In this document: one piece after another, positions 34,762 through 45,790 of the stretch
Position numbering within the stretch: the stretch's first letter is position 1
How the letters are laid out: every line of letters begins with the position of its first letter
From: JBBIWA01 sp037439425
GTDB lineage: Bacteria; Acidobacteriota; Blastocatellia; RBC074
Length of the DNA stretch: 58,722 nucleotides
Direction of reading: 5' to 3'
NCBI GenBank assembly: GCA_037439425.1
Contig: JBBIWA010000028.1
Span: forward strand, 1-58,722
The notes under the pieces: model-generated
What the model was told of the DNA's origin: nothing
Databases searched by the model: none
Seen by the model: only the letters and a program-made list of their open reading frames with translations
Made by a program: the position numbers and the translations under genes

Positions 34762-37053
34762 ATGAAGAGGTATGTTGGGTTCTTGTTTGTGATTCTGGCT
34801 TGGAGCTTATTGATTCAAGCAGCTCAGGCGCAACACGTGACTGTGAATGCGGCTGACTATACGCGAAGACTAGCCCCTGGCACAATTGTGGCTGCCTTTG
34901 GGACCAATCTCTCCACCAGCATGGCGGTAGCTACTACCATCCCTTTGCCCAAAGAGCTGGGGGGCACCCGCGTCACGGTCAGCGGGCAACAAGCAGCGCT
35001 TTTCTTCGTCTCGCCTTTGCAGGTCAACTATCAGATCCCACCCACCGTGTTGCCAGGGACAGCGGAAGTGGTCATCACGCGTGCTGATGGGATAAGCTCG
35101 CGTGAAACAATTCAAATACTCAACTCGGCCCCCGCGATCTTCACCTTAAATCAATCGGGATCAGGGACTGGCGCGATCCTGGATGGGCGCACCTTCAAGC
35201 TCGGCCCATTTAATGGATGGACAGAGAGTGGCGAACCCACAATTCTGGCGCTCTTTGGCACGGGCCTGGGCGATGCCGGCAGTAGTAGCGGCGTCAGTCC
35301 TCGCCTGCGCCTGTTGGTTGAAGGGGTCGAAGCGCGCCTCCATTATGCGGGGCCGCATCCGGTCTTTGTCGGGCTCGATCAGATTAACTTCGAGCTGCCA
35401 CTGCCGGTAGAAAGTCAAGGCCCATTGTCCGTGGTCGTGAAGGTTGACAGCCAGGCAAGCAACACGGCGACGATTGATGTGCTTATGCCCCCGCTGAATC
35501 AGATGTCGCTAGTTTTCAGCCACGTGCCGATTGAGGGGATTGACACGCTGGAGGTGACGATCAAGTCAATCGTCCTGACGACTGACAAAGGGGTTGAGGT
35601 GGTCGTGCTTTCTACGCCGGTGGAGCTAAACCTGCTGGCTCCCAATCCTCTGGCTGACTTGCTCAAAACGACTCAAATCCCGCCCGGAACTTATGTCTCT
35701 GTGACCGTTGAATACTCCGGTTTGAAAGCCTCATTCAACGGCCAGATGGTCAAGATCGAGCCAACGGAAGGGAAAGTCACCCGTCAACTCCCTCGGCCGG
35801 TCACGATTCCGAAAGAGAAGCCGGGCGGCCTGAAGCTGCACATTGATCTGCGCGAGTCCATCCGGCCCCAGCCTGATGGTTCCTATCTCTTTACCCCGGT
35901 CATCCAGGTGATATTGATTGGAGCAGGAGAGCGTCATGGTCTGAATATTTTCAGCGGCAAGATCCAGGGCCTCGACGTGACAAGCAGGATGCTGGAGGTG
36001 ATCAAAGATGGTGGCAAAGGGCGGGTTGTCAAGGTGGATGCGTCGCAGGCTGTGATTTTCGGCCCGCAGGGAGAGATTCTGGAATTCTCCGCTCTCAAGA
36101 TCGGTGAGAGTGTGATGGTCATAGGCTGGCTGGACCATGAAGGCAAAGTCGTGGCTATCGCTATTCGCCTCGTGGATGCAGACGATCTACCCCCACAAGG
36201 TCTGGCTGTCACGGGAACAATCCTGGAGATCGATCGCAATGCCAATACGTTCATCATGCGAGTTGAGCATTGGCTGCTCAAGCGGGGGCTCTTCCCCTTT
36301 GGGCCACCGTCGAAATTGCGAGTCATCTGGAATGAGCAGACCCAATTTTTCAAAGACGGTGATGGCCCAGTCACCCCGGATGATCTGAAGGTCGGCGCCC
36401 AGGTCTACGTGGCGTGTGAAAAGGTTGAGGATAAGTGTCTGGCCAAAGTCGTCCGTATCCTCGGCGACCGTGTCGAAGGTGTGATCACCGACACGAGCGG
36501 GTTGCCCGCTTCATTTAAGATGGTGGCCCATGAATTCAAAAGCCACGGCATCTGGTCGAACTTTGACGAGAGTATTGCCAGCCATCCGACCCGGATTATT
36601 ACTGTCGAGCTGGATGAGGAGACAAAGATCATTACGGTCTTCGGTGTCAAATTGAACCCGGAAGACCTCCGTATTGGCGATGTGGTCAGCGTGACGGGGA
36701 AATTCACTAGTACCGAGCGGACCACGATCAAGGCTCGGCTGATCATCGTGGCTCCGATCCCGAGCCGCATTTCTGTGGAAGGCACGGTGGAGCCCAATGA
36801 CGTCAATGCGCTGTTGATGTTCTTCAGGCTCACGCCAGACAACAGTAACGGTAAAGTGGGCGTCCTGGTCACTCCGCAAACGCAAATCTTCGACAAGGAG
36901 GGCCAGCGGCTTGGTAAGAACGAATTCTTCGACCACCTCAAGGCTGCAACCAGGAAGTTGAGAGTCGAAGGCCGTCAAGCGCCAGCCACCCCGATCCCGA
37001 TCTTTGGGGCCTCGACAGTGGTCCTGGCCTCGAAGATCAATCTGAAGGACTAA
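34762..37053 (+). CDS. Exported TIGR03437-DUF4382-DUF5666 beta-domain protein
   Basis: The protein has 763 residues from the ATG at 34762; a GTG at 34753 is in frame but the ATG follows AGAGGAG by eight bases and opens a signal peptide (FLFVILAWSLLIQAAQAQ). Residues about 30-235 match the Solibacter TIGR03437 domain (IVAAFGTNLS, VSPLQVNYQIPPTV, NSAPAIFTL, FVGLDQINFELP), a hallmark of Acidobacteriota where it usually ends a protein. Next comes a DUF4382-like domain (about 245-390, ending LFTPVIQVILI), then at least three DUF5666-like beta-barrel units to the C-terminus (GKIQGLDVTSRMLEV, VTGTILEIDRNANTF, VEGTVEPNDVNA). No catalytic motif is visible. A secreted or cell-surface binding role is likely. 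It is a single-gene unit followed by palindromic element D. Confidence 0.82.
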   Translation: MKRYVGFLFVILAWSLLIQAAQAQHVTVNAADYTRRLAPGTIVAAFGTNLSTSMAVATTIPLPKELGGTRVTVSGQQAALFFVSPLQVNYQIPPTVLPGTAEVVITRADGISSRETIQILNSAPAIFTLNQSGSGTGAILDGRTFKLGPFNGWTESGEPTILALFGTGLGDAGSSSGVSPRLRLLVEGVEARLHYAGPHPVFVGLDQINFELPLPVESQGPLSVVVKVDSQASNTATIDVLMPPLNQMSLVFSHVPIEGIDTLEVTIKSIVLTTDKGVEVVVLSTPVELNLLAPNPLADLLKTTQIPPGTYVSVTVEYSGLKASFNGQMVKIEPTEGKVTRQLPRPVTIPKEKPGGLKLHIDLRESIRPQPDGSYLFTPVIQVILIGAGERHGLNIFSGKIQGLDVTSRMLEVIKDGGKGRVVKVDASQAVIFGPQGEILEFSALKIGESVMVIGWLDHEGKVVAIAIRLVDADDLPPQGLAVTGTILEIDRNANTFIMRVEHWLLKRGLFPFGPPSKLRVIWNEQTQFFKDGDGPVTPDDLKVGAQVYVACEKVEDKCLAKVVRILGDRVEGVITDTSGLPASFKMVAHEFKSHGIWSNFDESIASHPTRIITVELDEETKIITVFGVKLNPEDLRIGDVVSVTGKFTSTERTTIKARLIIVAPIPSRISVEGTVEPNDVNALLMFFRLTPDNSNGKVGVLVTPQTQIFDKEGQRLGKNEFFDHLKAATRKLRVEGRQAPATPIPIFGASTVVLASKINLKD

Positions 37054-37076
37054 CCTGTTGGCAAAGCGAGGAAGAG

Positions 37077-37218
37077 CTGGGAGCGCACGCTCGCGAGCGT
37101 GCTCGGTTTCGGAGTTCGGATTTCGGATTGCGAATTTCGGATTTAAATTCGCAATTCGCAATCCGAAATCCCCAATGGCTTGCTTAACCAAGACCGGCAC
37201 GCCGCGTGCGTACCCAGG
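37077..37218 (+). repeat. Palindromic intergenic element, copy D, with nested 19-bp palindrome
   Basis: The outer ends CTGGGAGCGCACGC (37077-37090) and GCGTGCGTACCCAG (37205-37218) repeat the design of copies A-C. Inside lies a second, unrelated perfect inverted repeat: GGATTTCGGATTGCGAATT at 37118-37136 against its exact complement at 37153-37171, with a 16-base centre. The nested sequence looks like an insertion into the element and makes it the longest of the family. Confidence 0.72.
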
Positions 37219-37357
37219 ATTTTCCGCAGGAGTTGATTCAGACATTCTCTGGGGAGCTTGATCGAGCAACTCATGCCCGAGCAGTGTAGATACCATAGAG
37301 GAGTGGCTGCTTTAGAGCCGGGGGTTTTTGAATAAGCGGACAGGCTGGGGCGGTGGC

Positions 37358-40309
37358 TCAGTCACTTGCCGTGGCCAGTTGTTGGCGCGCGCTGATGAGA
37401 GGGATAGTGATCTGGAAGAGGGTGCCTTCGCCAGGTTGGCTTTCGACGTGGATATGACCGCCGTGGTCTTTGATGATGCCATAGCTGACTGCCAGACCCA
37501 GCCCTGTTCCCTGGCCGATCTGTTTGGTCGTGAAGAAAGGATCGTAGAGTTTGGGGAGATGTTCGGGCAAAATGCCAACGCCTGTGTCGCGGAAGCTGAT
37601 AATTGCCATCGTCTCGTTCGCCTCGGTCGAGATCTCTAGTCGTCCGCCCCTGGGCATGGCGTCACGCGCGTTGAGGATTAGATTCATAAAGACCTGTTGC
37701 AGCTTGGGCGCGTTGCCATAAGCGAGCGGCAATTGGTCGGCATAGCGACGCACAACTTCGATCTGCGTGTTGCGGAGCTGGGCTTCGAGCAACTGAATTG
37801 TGTCATCCAGCACTCGATTCAGGTTTACTTCGGTGAACCGCGAGTCGCTGACGCGCGAGAAATTGAGCAGATTGTTGACAATGGCCGAGGCGCGTGAAGT
37901 CTGGCGATAGATCTTCTCCAGCAACTGATGGCGCGGGTCGCTCTCCGGCACCTGCTGCATCAAGAGCTGCGCGTAAGAAGAGATGCCTGTGAGCGGCGTA
38001 TTGACTTCGTGGGCCACGCCTGCCGCGAGCAAGCCAATAGAGGAAAGCTTCTCGGTCTGCTGCAGTTGCTCCTCCAGACGGACGCGCTCGGTAATATCTT
38101 CAATGGCAACCAGTGTGCCTTCGACTTCGTCGGTCTTGCTATGCAATTGCGCGAGCGAGATATTGAGAATCAGTTGGCGGCCATCCAGGGCGCGTGCCTT
38201 GAACTTGTAGACGTTGACCGTTTCGCCAGTCCGCCACTCGCTGCGGTCCATCATTTCACGCAACGCATTGAGCAGCTCAGGCCGAAAAACTTCCGTGATG
38301 CGGCGGCCAATGGCCTGATCGCGGGTGAGGCCGTAAATCTCTTCGAGCGCTCCATTCCAGTTGATAATGCGACCGTGCAGGTTGATCACCATCACGCCAA
38401 CATTGATTGACTCGATGATGTTCTCGTTGAACTCTTTGAGCCGCGCCAGTTCTTGAGCGCGCTGCGCCTGCTCTTCCAGCAGCAGGGCATTCTCCAGCGC
38501 GACTGCCACATAGCCTGAAATAGCGCGCAGCAGGTCGGTGTCTTCAGACGAAAGCAACGCTCCGTCGGCAGCGCGGCCAAGCGCCAGGATAGCAACCACG
38601 CGCGCGCGGGCCGCGCAGGGCACGTAATAGTGAAGCCCACCTCGAGCGATGACTGCAGCCGACTCTTCAAGCAGAGTTACTTCTTCATCAGCTTCTATCT
38701 CATCCGCTCTGAGAATTCCTCTCGCCCCGGTGCGTTCGCGGATGGTATTGAGAAGATCGCTCGGCAGCATGATGTGGCTATCGATCCCTTCAGCGCGCGC
38801 CACGCGGAATCCCGAAGGTGAGTTCCGATCTTCAATGAAGATAGCCAGCCGCTCAACCCCTAGCACTTCTTTTAACCGCAGCACCAGACTGTCAAGCAAG
38901 ACTTCCAGATCGGTCGTCGAAGAAAGCGTCCGCCCGAAATCCTCCAGCGTGATACGATAGTCATATTTCTCGCCGTAAAAGAGCCGATCGATTCGTTCCT
39001 GCACCCAGTTCTTCATCGGGGCAAAGAGCATGGCAATGGCTGACATCACCATGGCCGCAATCAAAAAGGTGGCGCTCTGCGGCAACATGGGGCTGAGGAA
39101 TTCATAACTCCCGGCCATCACCAAACCGAACAACACCGCCACCGAGAGCGTGGCGGTGATATAAGCCACTGAACGCCGCACAACGACGTCTACATCCATA
39201 ATTCGATAACGCACGATCGAGTAGCCGAGCGTCAGCGGAATCAAAATCAACGGCGCAATCGCCAGGGATTCAAACAAAGCCGAGGCCGGCGCGCCAGTCA
39301 ACAGCGAGGGGATGTAGAAGAGTGTGAAAGCGGGCGCCGTTGTGCCCAGCCCCCAGACGACCCATTTCAAGCGCTGGCGCACGACCGGGGCGTGCGCGCG
39401 GCGGAAGGTGCGCAGTAACAAGCCACAACTGGTCACAAGCGAGGCCGCAAAGATAAGGGTCTCTGCCTTCTCCAGCACCTGCTTGGCATTGACAGGCGAG
39501 ATCGGGATGAGCCGGCGCAAGGCTTCAAAGCGAAGCCAGATTTCAGCCAGAACAAGCACCGCAGCCGGTACGTAGAGCAGCGCCGCCAGATGCCGCCGGC
39601 GATTGAATAGATGGTAGCGCGCCGGATAGATCGCGGCGAAGTGGATAAACAGCGGCGCCAGCAAAATCAGCGAGATAGTATCGGCCAGGTCTACCGCCTT
39701 ATCAAACTGCATGCGCAGCTCCTCGGTAGGGCTGTAGAAGTGGGCGATAAAAGCGAGCAGACAAATCAGGAAGAAATGGGTGACATAGGGCGCGCGACCT
39801 TGCTGCAGCAGTACATAGGTGCCAATGCCCAGGTAAGTCAGACCAATCAGTGCAAGGTAAAGCCCCCTGAGTTTGTGGGTTGGGCGCACGGCTAGCTGTT
39901 CCAGATCTGCGATACCCTCGCGGATGACTGTATCGCCCGCATCGTTCATCCGCACTATCCAGTAGCTGATCGAATGACCCTCCTTGACCTGGTCCTTGGC
40001 CTGGTCGAGATAGAGCTGGACGTAACGAGCTTCCTTGATCTCCTCGAAAGGTTCACTGCCCGTCAGACTGATGCCGACCAGGATGTCACCGCGATAAATC
40101 CCTGCTCGCGAAGCTGGGCTGTCTGGCGCGACTCTTTCCGCCACCACCATCCCTGCGCGGTCTACCCAGGTCACGCCATCGGCCGGCACCGGTTTCTGGA
40201 TCAAGCGGTCGCGCAGGTTGAATCCCCCACCGATCATCATAATGGTGGCGAGGAAAAGCAGTAACAGCGTGCGCGTCGTGACCCGAGTTGTCTTCGTTTG
40301 CGGTTTCAC
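37358..40309 (-). CDS. Membrane sensor histidine kinase with PDZ, GAF and PAS domains
   Basis: This 983-residue kinase has a first membrane helix (about 13-33), a periplasmic PDZ-like domain (about 40-130, VAPDSPASRAGIYRGDILVG), eight or nine more helices (about 148-440), a GAF domain (about 460-615), a PAS domain (about 625-740), then HisKA with phosphoacceptor His767 (GVAHEVNTPLTG) and HATPase_c with N (LILNARDAM, near residue 880), DTGVGI and GTGLGLAVSYGI boxes. All catalytic boxes are intact. No response regulator is adjacent, so it is an orphan kinase. It lies 262 bp downstream of the outer-membrane protein gene at 40572 on the same strand, and may sense envelope state through the PDZ domain. 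Confidence 0.92.
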   Translation of the reverse strand: MKPQTKTTRVTTRTLLLLFLATIMMIGGGFNLRDRLIQKPVPADGVTWVDRAGMVVAERVAPDSPASRAGIYRGDILVGISLTGSEPFEEIKEARYVQLYLDQAKDQVKEGHSISYWIVRMNDAGDTVIREGIADLEQLAVRPTHKLRGLYLALIGLTYLGIGTYVLLQQGRAPYVTHFFLICLLAFIAHFYSPTEELRMQFDKAVDLADTISLILLAPLFIHFAAIYPARYHLFNRRRHLAALLYVPAAVLVLAEIWLRFEALRRLIPISPVNAKQVLEKAETLIFAASLVTSCGLLLRTFRRAHAPVVRQRLKWVVWGLGTTAPAFTLFYIPSLLTGAPASALFESLAIAPLILIPLTLGYSIVRYRIMDVDVVVRRSVAYITATLSVAVLFGLVMAGSYEFLSPMLPQSATFLIAAMVMSAIAMLFAPMKNWVQERIDRLFYGEKYDYRITLEDFGRTLSSTTDLEVLLDSLVLRLKEVLGVERLAIFIEDRNSPSGFRVARAEGIDSHIMLPSDLLNTIRERTGARGILRADEIEADEEVTLLEESAAVIARGGLHYYVPCAARARVVAILALGRAADGALLSSEDTDLLRAISGYVAVALENALLLEEQAQRAQELARLKEFNENIIESINVGVMVINLHGRIINWNGALEEIYGLTRDQAIGRRITEVFRPELLNALREMMDRSEWRTGETVNVYKFKARALDGRQLILNISLAQLHSKTDEVEGTLVAIEDITERVRLEEQLQQTEKLSSIGLLAAGVAHEVNTPLTGISSYAQLLMQQVPESDPRHQLLEKIYRQTSRASAIVNNLLNFSRVSDSRFTEVNLNRVLDDTIQLLEAQLRNTQIEVVRRYADQLPLAYGNAPKLQQVFMNLILNARDAMPRGGRLEISTEANETMAIISFRDTGVGILPEHLPKLYDPFFTTKQIGQGTGLGLAVSYGIIKDHGGHIHVESQPGEGTLFQITIPLISARQQLATASD

Positions 40310-40571
40310 TTCGATGCTCGCAAGTGAGAGCCTCTCGCAATCAAGCAGGGCCTATCGCCTTCATGAGATTAAATCTGTAAATTCAAAGCAACTATTATTC
40401 CAGTTAACAGGGGACTAACTGGCCTGGTTCGGTTAGTTGTTTCTGGCCAGCAGTAACAGGTATTTTGGGCAACGCTGAGCCGCAATGAATGGCTGATCCG
40501 GGTGGCTGGGCGTTCATTTTTTTGGATGCCGTCCGAGATTTCGGATAATTGGCGCTGTGAGCCAGTGGCTC

Positions 40572-42422
40572 CTACCAGCGAAACGCAATGCCACCACGGA
40601 CCATACGCCGAGAGCGCGCAGCGACCAACTGCGCCGTGCCATCTTCCACGCCATTGAGTTGATTAAGCAGGTTGCGAATATCTACGATCATCTGCCAGTT
40701 AAGCGGCAACCCGAAACTGGGCAGCTCCTGCGTAACGTAGATATTGATGTTGGGATCGTAAACGCTCATCCGCCCCGCAAACGGATCAATAGCGAAAACC
40801 ACCGCCGAGGGTGACAGCCGCAGAACGGTCGAGATGCGCGTTCCGGTCTTGGGCGTGAAATCCAGGTCGAGTTTAGCTGTGGCCACCTGGAAAAATCCTC
40901 GGGTGAACAGGCGCGCCGGAGTGAGGCTGCTAATCGGCGCATCGTTGAATCGTTCTCCCTGACCGAAGCTGTAACCGACCGAGGCAGCCACGTAATCGTT
41001 GAGGCGATGTGCATACATGACGCGCACGCCGCGAGCTGTGCCATTCATCGCTGCCACCTGATGGGCTACCTGCTGGAAGGTGACCTGGGTTTCAGGGGAG
41101 GCTTCGAGCGGCAAGGCTAGCACCCCGACACCGTGGCCAGAGATCACGTCATAAAAAGCGGTGGCTTCTAGCGAGGCCGCACCATCATTGAGCACTCGCT
41201 CAACTCCGATCTCAAAGCGCTGACTGCGATCCGGGATAGGGGCCTCATTCGAGGCGACCTCGGCCGGCTGCATCTCGAATGAAGCGTTGATGTTTTCCGA
41301 ACTAAAGCCCTCAATCATTTTGGGTGTCTCATTAGCCCCTGGTCTAACTGAAGCATTGATGCGCGTGCGCGCCGAAGGATTAAATTGAATCGCAAAGCGC
41401 GGGAGCAGGCTTTCACGCTGACCGGCAGCTGAGCCGATAAAGCGCGAGTAATCGAACCCGTAGATAATTAAGAGCGGCTGAAAGACCTGCCAGGAGTCAA
41501 CCGCAGAGAGTGAAAGTTGGTTCAGAGCCAAGGCATCGCCTGTCTGGGAAATCACCTTAGAGCTGGGATTGAGTGCCGAAGCTGCTCGGTCAGCAAGTGG
41601 TAGCTCCGGCTCGAGAACTCCCTCAAGCCCGCTGCCAAAAGGTTTGATCAGCGCCATCTGGCCATAGCCTACGCTGGCTGTGATCTGATGGTTGGTGTGC
41701 GGACGCAGGGTGGCAACGGCTGTCAGGCGCTGAGGCCAGTTGTGACTCGCTGCGCCCTGTCCGATCAGTGCCATTTCAAAGTTACCGCCCAGCGAGCCTG
41801 AAATGGCGAAGTTGGTTCCGAAAGCGCTCGCGCCTGCTTGAGCGCCGCGACCCGCCGCGCTGAGGGCCAGCAGTTGGACCATCCCGTGAAACGAGGGCCG
41901 ATGTTCGGTAAAACGGTCCTCTACTCTCTCTGCTTCAGAGGAGTTTTGCGCCACTACTTCATCCGGATTCTGGATGTGCAGCACGCTGCGCGGCACGCTG
42001 CGCCCGATCCAGCGATAATCGTCGCGGTCGCCGCGTTTTTCCACCAGAGTATCCGTCCGCTTGAGGGAGAAATTGAAAGTCAGCTTTTCGGCGGCATCCA
42101 GGTTGATGCGCGTGAAGATGGCTCTAAAACCAGCAGCTTCGGCGCGCAAGTGATAAGTGCCAGGCGGGATGCTCACCTTGAACTTGCCAAACAGATCCGT
42201 CTTGATCCTGGTCACCTCTTTACCGCCGATTCTCGCCTCAAGAATCGCTACCAGGGCCCCAGCCAGCGGCAGCCCGCTTTCATCTTTGACCGTGCCGGAG
42301 AGGAAAGCCATCGCTGGAGCAGCTGCCACGACGCTCGGGGTGAGAGCAGAAGACGGAACCAGACCGCTTGCCATCAAGGTAAGGGCTAAACCGATGGCCG
42401 GTAGATGAAGAGCTTTTTTCAT
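40572..42422 (-). CDS. Outer-membrane beta-barrel protein with carboxypeptidase-regulatory domain, plug apparently absent
   Basis: This 616-residue protein has a signal peptide (about 1-40, AAAPAMA), a carboxypeptidase-regulatory-like domain (about 41-120: LSGTVKDESGLPLAGALVAI, GTYHLRAEAAGFRAI) and then a predicted beta-barrel ending in a terminal tryptophan (GGIAFRW). At 616 residues it is little more than half the size of the receptor at 3175, and no plug motif like DGV...SVKEV is seen between the N-terminal domain and the barrel. It may be a TonB-receptor derivative with another role (adhesion, surface anchoring). It is upstream of the PDZ kinase on the same strand, a possible input for that sensor. 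Confidence 0.75.
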   Translation of the reverse strand: MKKALHLPAIGLALTLMASGLVPSSALTPSVVAAAPAMAFLSGTVKDESGLPLAGALVAILEARIGGKEVTRIKTDLFGKFKVSIPPGTYHLRAEAAGFRAIFTRINLDAAEKLTFNFSLKRTDTLVEKRGDRDDYRWIGRSVPRSVLHIQNPDEVVAQNSSEAERVEDRFTEHRPSFHGMVQLLALSAAGRGAQAGASAFGTNFAISGSLGGNFEMALIGQGAASHNWPQRLTAVATLRPHTNHQITASVGYGQMALIKPFGSGLEGVLEPELPLADRAASALNPSSKVISQTGDALALNQLSLSAVDSWQVFQPLLIIYGFDYSRFIGSAAGQRESLLPRFAIQFNPSARTRINASVRPGANETPKMIEGFSSENINASFEMQPAEVASNEAPIPDRSQRFEIGVERVLNDGAASLEATAFYDVISGHGVGVLALPLEASPETQVTFQQVAHQVAAMNGTARGVRVMYAHRLNDYVAASVGYSFGQGERFNDAPISSLTPARLFTRGFFQVATAKLDLDFTPKTGTRISTVLRLSPSAVVFAIDPFAGRMSVYDPNINIYVTQELPSFGLPLNWQMIVDIRNLLNQLNGVEDGTAQLVAARSRRMVRGGIAFRW

Positions 42423-42849
42423 ATGAAATCCGCCTTTCAGAAACCGTCAGGTCTCGCACAGGCTCGAAGGAGACAAAAGCCTCAGAGGGTTAATAGATTG
42501 TCGCTTCTTATCAACATCATTGGGTCACATAACCCAAGCTCAAGGATAGCTAGATTCTCTAATATCAATGAGGGTGTGTCAAGGTGAAGAATTTTGAAAA
42601 CAGTGGGCGTTTGACAAGACTCTTGTGAGGTCGCCGAGCAAAAGAGAATCTGAGCTATGGGTGCACGCTTGTGAGCATGCAAGGCCTGCGGGGGTGACCG
42701 ATGCCCGAAGGGGCGAGCTCCGCAAGATACGACTGCTCCCGAGACTGTGGCAACGGCCCCCGAGCGCTAGACCGCCGAGGATATGGTTTGCTAATATCCG
42801 GTTTTAACTTTTGCCCCACAGATTCAGCTCATAGAGAGGTAGTAAACCA
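42423..42849. other. Divergent intergenic region between OMP gene and glyQS, with half a palindromic element
   Basis: There is no gene in this stretch of about 430 bases. At 42655-42680, CTATGGGTGCACGCTTGTGAGCATGC matches the left half of the CTGGGTACGCACGC repeat family without its right half (given here as positions only: left arm 42657-42668). TTGACA at 42611-42616 points towards glyQS but no good -10 box stands at the right distance. Confidence 0.45.
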
Positions 42850-44550
<1,701 letters not shown>

Positions 44551-44565
44551 GTTTTGGACTTTGAC

Positions 44566-44587
44566 TTTTGGATCTCACAATCCAAAA
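44566..44587 (+). terminator. Possible hairpin terminator after glyQS
   Basis: TTTTGGAT at 44566-44573 is inverted at 44580-44587 (ATCCAAAA) around a six-base loop, 16 bases after the glyQS stop. There is no clear U-tract, and the next gene starts 41 bases later, so it may also be just an interspersed palindrome. Confidence 0.35.
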
Positions 44588-44627
44588 TCTCTTAATCCAA
44601 GGCCCCCTACAATTCAAAATTCATAGT

Positions 44628-45485
44628 ATGACTCTTCTCCAGGCGATCATCCTTGGCATCATTCAAGGGCTTACCGAATTCATTCCCATCAGCAGCACTG
44701 GCCATTTGATCCTCACCCAGAAGATGGTGGGGCTTGACCGCAGTCTGACCCCACAGCAGATTACTGCCTTTACGGCAGTGATTCAGTTGGGTACGTTGGC
44801 GGCGGTGATCGTTTATTTCTGCCGTGACCTTACGACTATCACAATCGGCTTTTTCGCTGGCAACGCCGCGATGCTGCTGAGGCGGCGCAGTGGCAAAGCT
44901 CACAACTCATCCAGGCTTGGCTGGCTGATTATCGCCGGCTCGCTCCCAATTGGGATTGTGGGGCTGGCAGCCAAGGAGATTATTGAAGGGGCGCTGACGA
45001 AAAATCTTTACCTGATCAGCTTCAGTTTGATCTTCTGGGCCTTCCTGCTCCTGGTGGCAGAGAAGGTAAGCAACCATCAGAAGAAGATGGAAGAGGTGGG
45101 GCTGAAAGAAGCGCTGGTGGTTGGTTTGGCTCAGGTCTTCTCTCTGATCCCAGGGTCATCGCGTTCAGGAACGACGATCACAGGAGCGCTCCTGGTAGGT
45201 CTTAATCGCGAGGCTGCGGCGCGCTTCTCCTTCTTACTTTCGATCCCAGCAATCGCAGCCAGCGGGCTATTAGAACTCAAAGAAGTGCTAGCTTCTTTGG
45301 GCGGAATTGGCGCTCTCAATCTCGCGGCTTCTACATTCGTTTCCGCGCTGGTCGGTTATGCCAGCATTGCTTTCCTGCTGAGTTATCTGCGGCGTCACAC
45401 CACTTATCTGTTTATCTGGTATCGGACGATTTTGGGGTTGCTCATTCTTGGTTTGCTACTGGCTCGGGTAATTAGGCCGAATTGA
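44628..45485 (+). CDS. uppP: Undecaprenyl-diphosphatase
   Basis: The protein has 285 residues from the ATG at 44628; an in-frame TTG at 44568 would add a non-hydrophobic leader over the hairpin and is unlikely. It is a polytopic membrane protein of the BacA/UppP family that dephosphorylates undecaprenyl diphosphate to recycle the lipid carrier of cell-wall and polysaccharide synthesis. Both active-site motifs are intact: LTEFIPISSTGHLIL (Glu, Ser and His) near residue 15 and FSLIPGSSRSGTTITGALL. The usual eight or so membrane helices are present. It also confers tolerance to bacitracin when overproduced. Downstream of glyQS on the same strand, possibly co-transcribed. Confidence 0.95.
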   Translation: MTLLQAIILGIIQGLTEFIPISSTGHLILTQKMVGLDRSLTPQQITAFTAVIQLGTLAAVIVYFCRDLTTITIGFFAGNAAMLLRRRSGKAHNSSRLGWLIIAGSLPIGIVGLAAKEIIEGALTKNLYLISFSLIFWAFLLLVAEKVSNHQKKMEEVGLKEALVVGLAQVFSLIPGSSRSGTTITGALLVGLNREAAARFSFLLSIPAIAASGLLELKEVLASLGGIGALNLAASTFVSALVGYASIAFLLSYLRRHTTYLFIWYRTILGLLILGLLLARVIRPN

Positions 45486-45518
45486 ACAGAAAAAGTGGAG
45501 GATCGAGAGTTGAAGAGC

Positions 45519-45536
45519 GAAGATCGCGCGATCTTC
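45519..45536. repeat. Perfect 18-bp palindrome downstream of uppP
   Basis: GAAGATCGCGCGATCTTC reads the same on both strands and lies 34 bases after the uppP stop, within a longer imperfect inverted repeat (about 45499-45545). No U-tract follows. It could be a terminator stem or a protein-binding site. The rest of 45486-45790 holds no gene. Confidence 0.45.
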
Positions 45537-45790
45537 AATCCTCAATCCCCTTGGAAACTGAGCCCGGGAGTCTGTTGACTGCTCGCGCTGAGCACCGGCC
45601 ACTGGACCCTGGCGCCTGAAACTAGAACCAAGCAGCCGTTGCCTCAGAGAAGGCTTTATTTTGAAATCAGTGGCTGGGTGGCAGGCTCCGGTCCTCAGTT
45701 CTGTTCAAGCTTACGCGCTCATCCCCTGTGACTTCGTTCTCACTTTCCCAGTCGTGAGGAAGAGCGATTCAGCTCTCCTTAACTCCCGAT

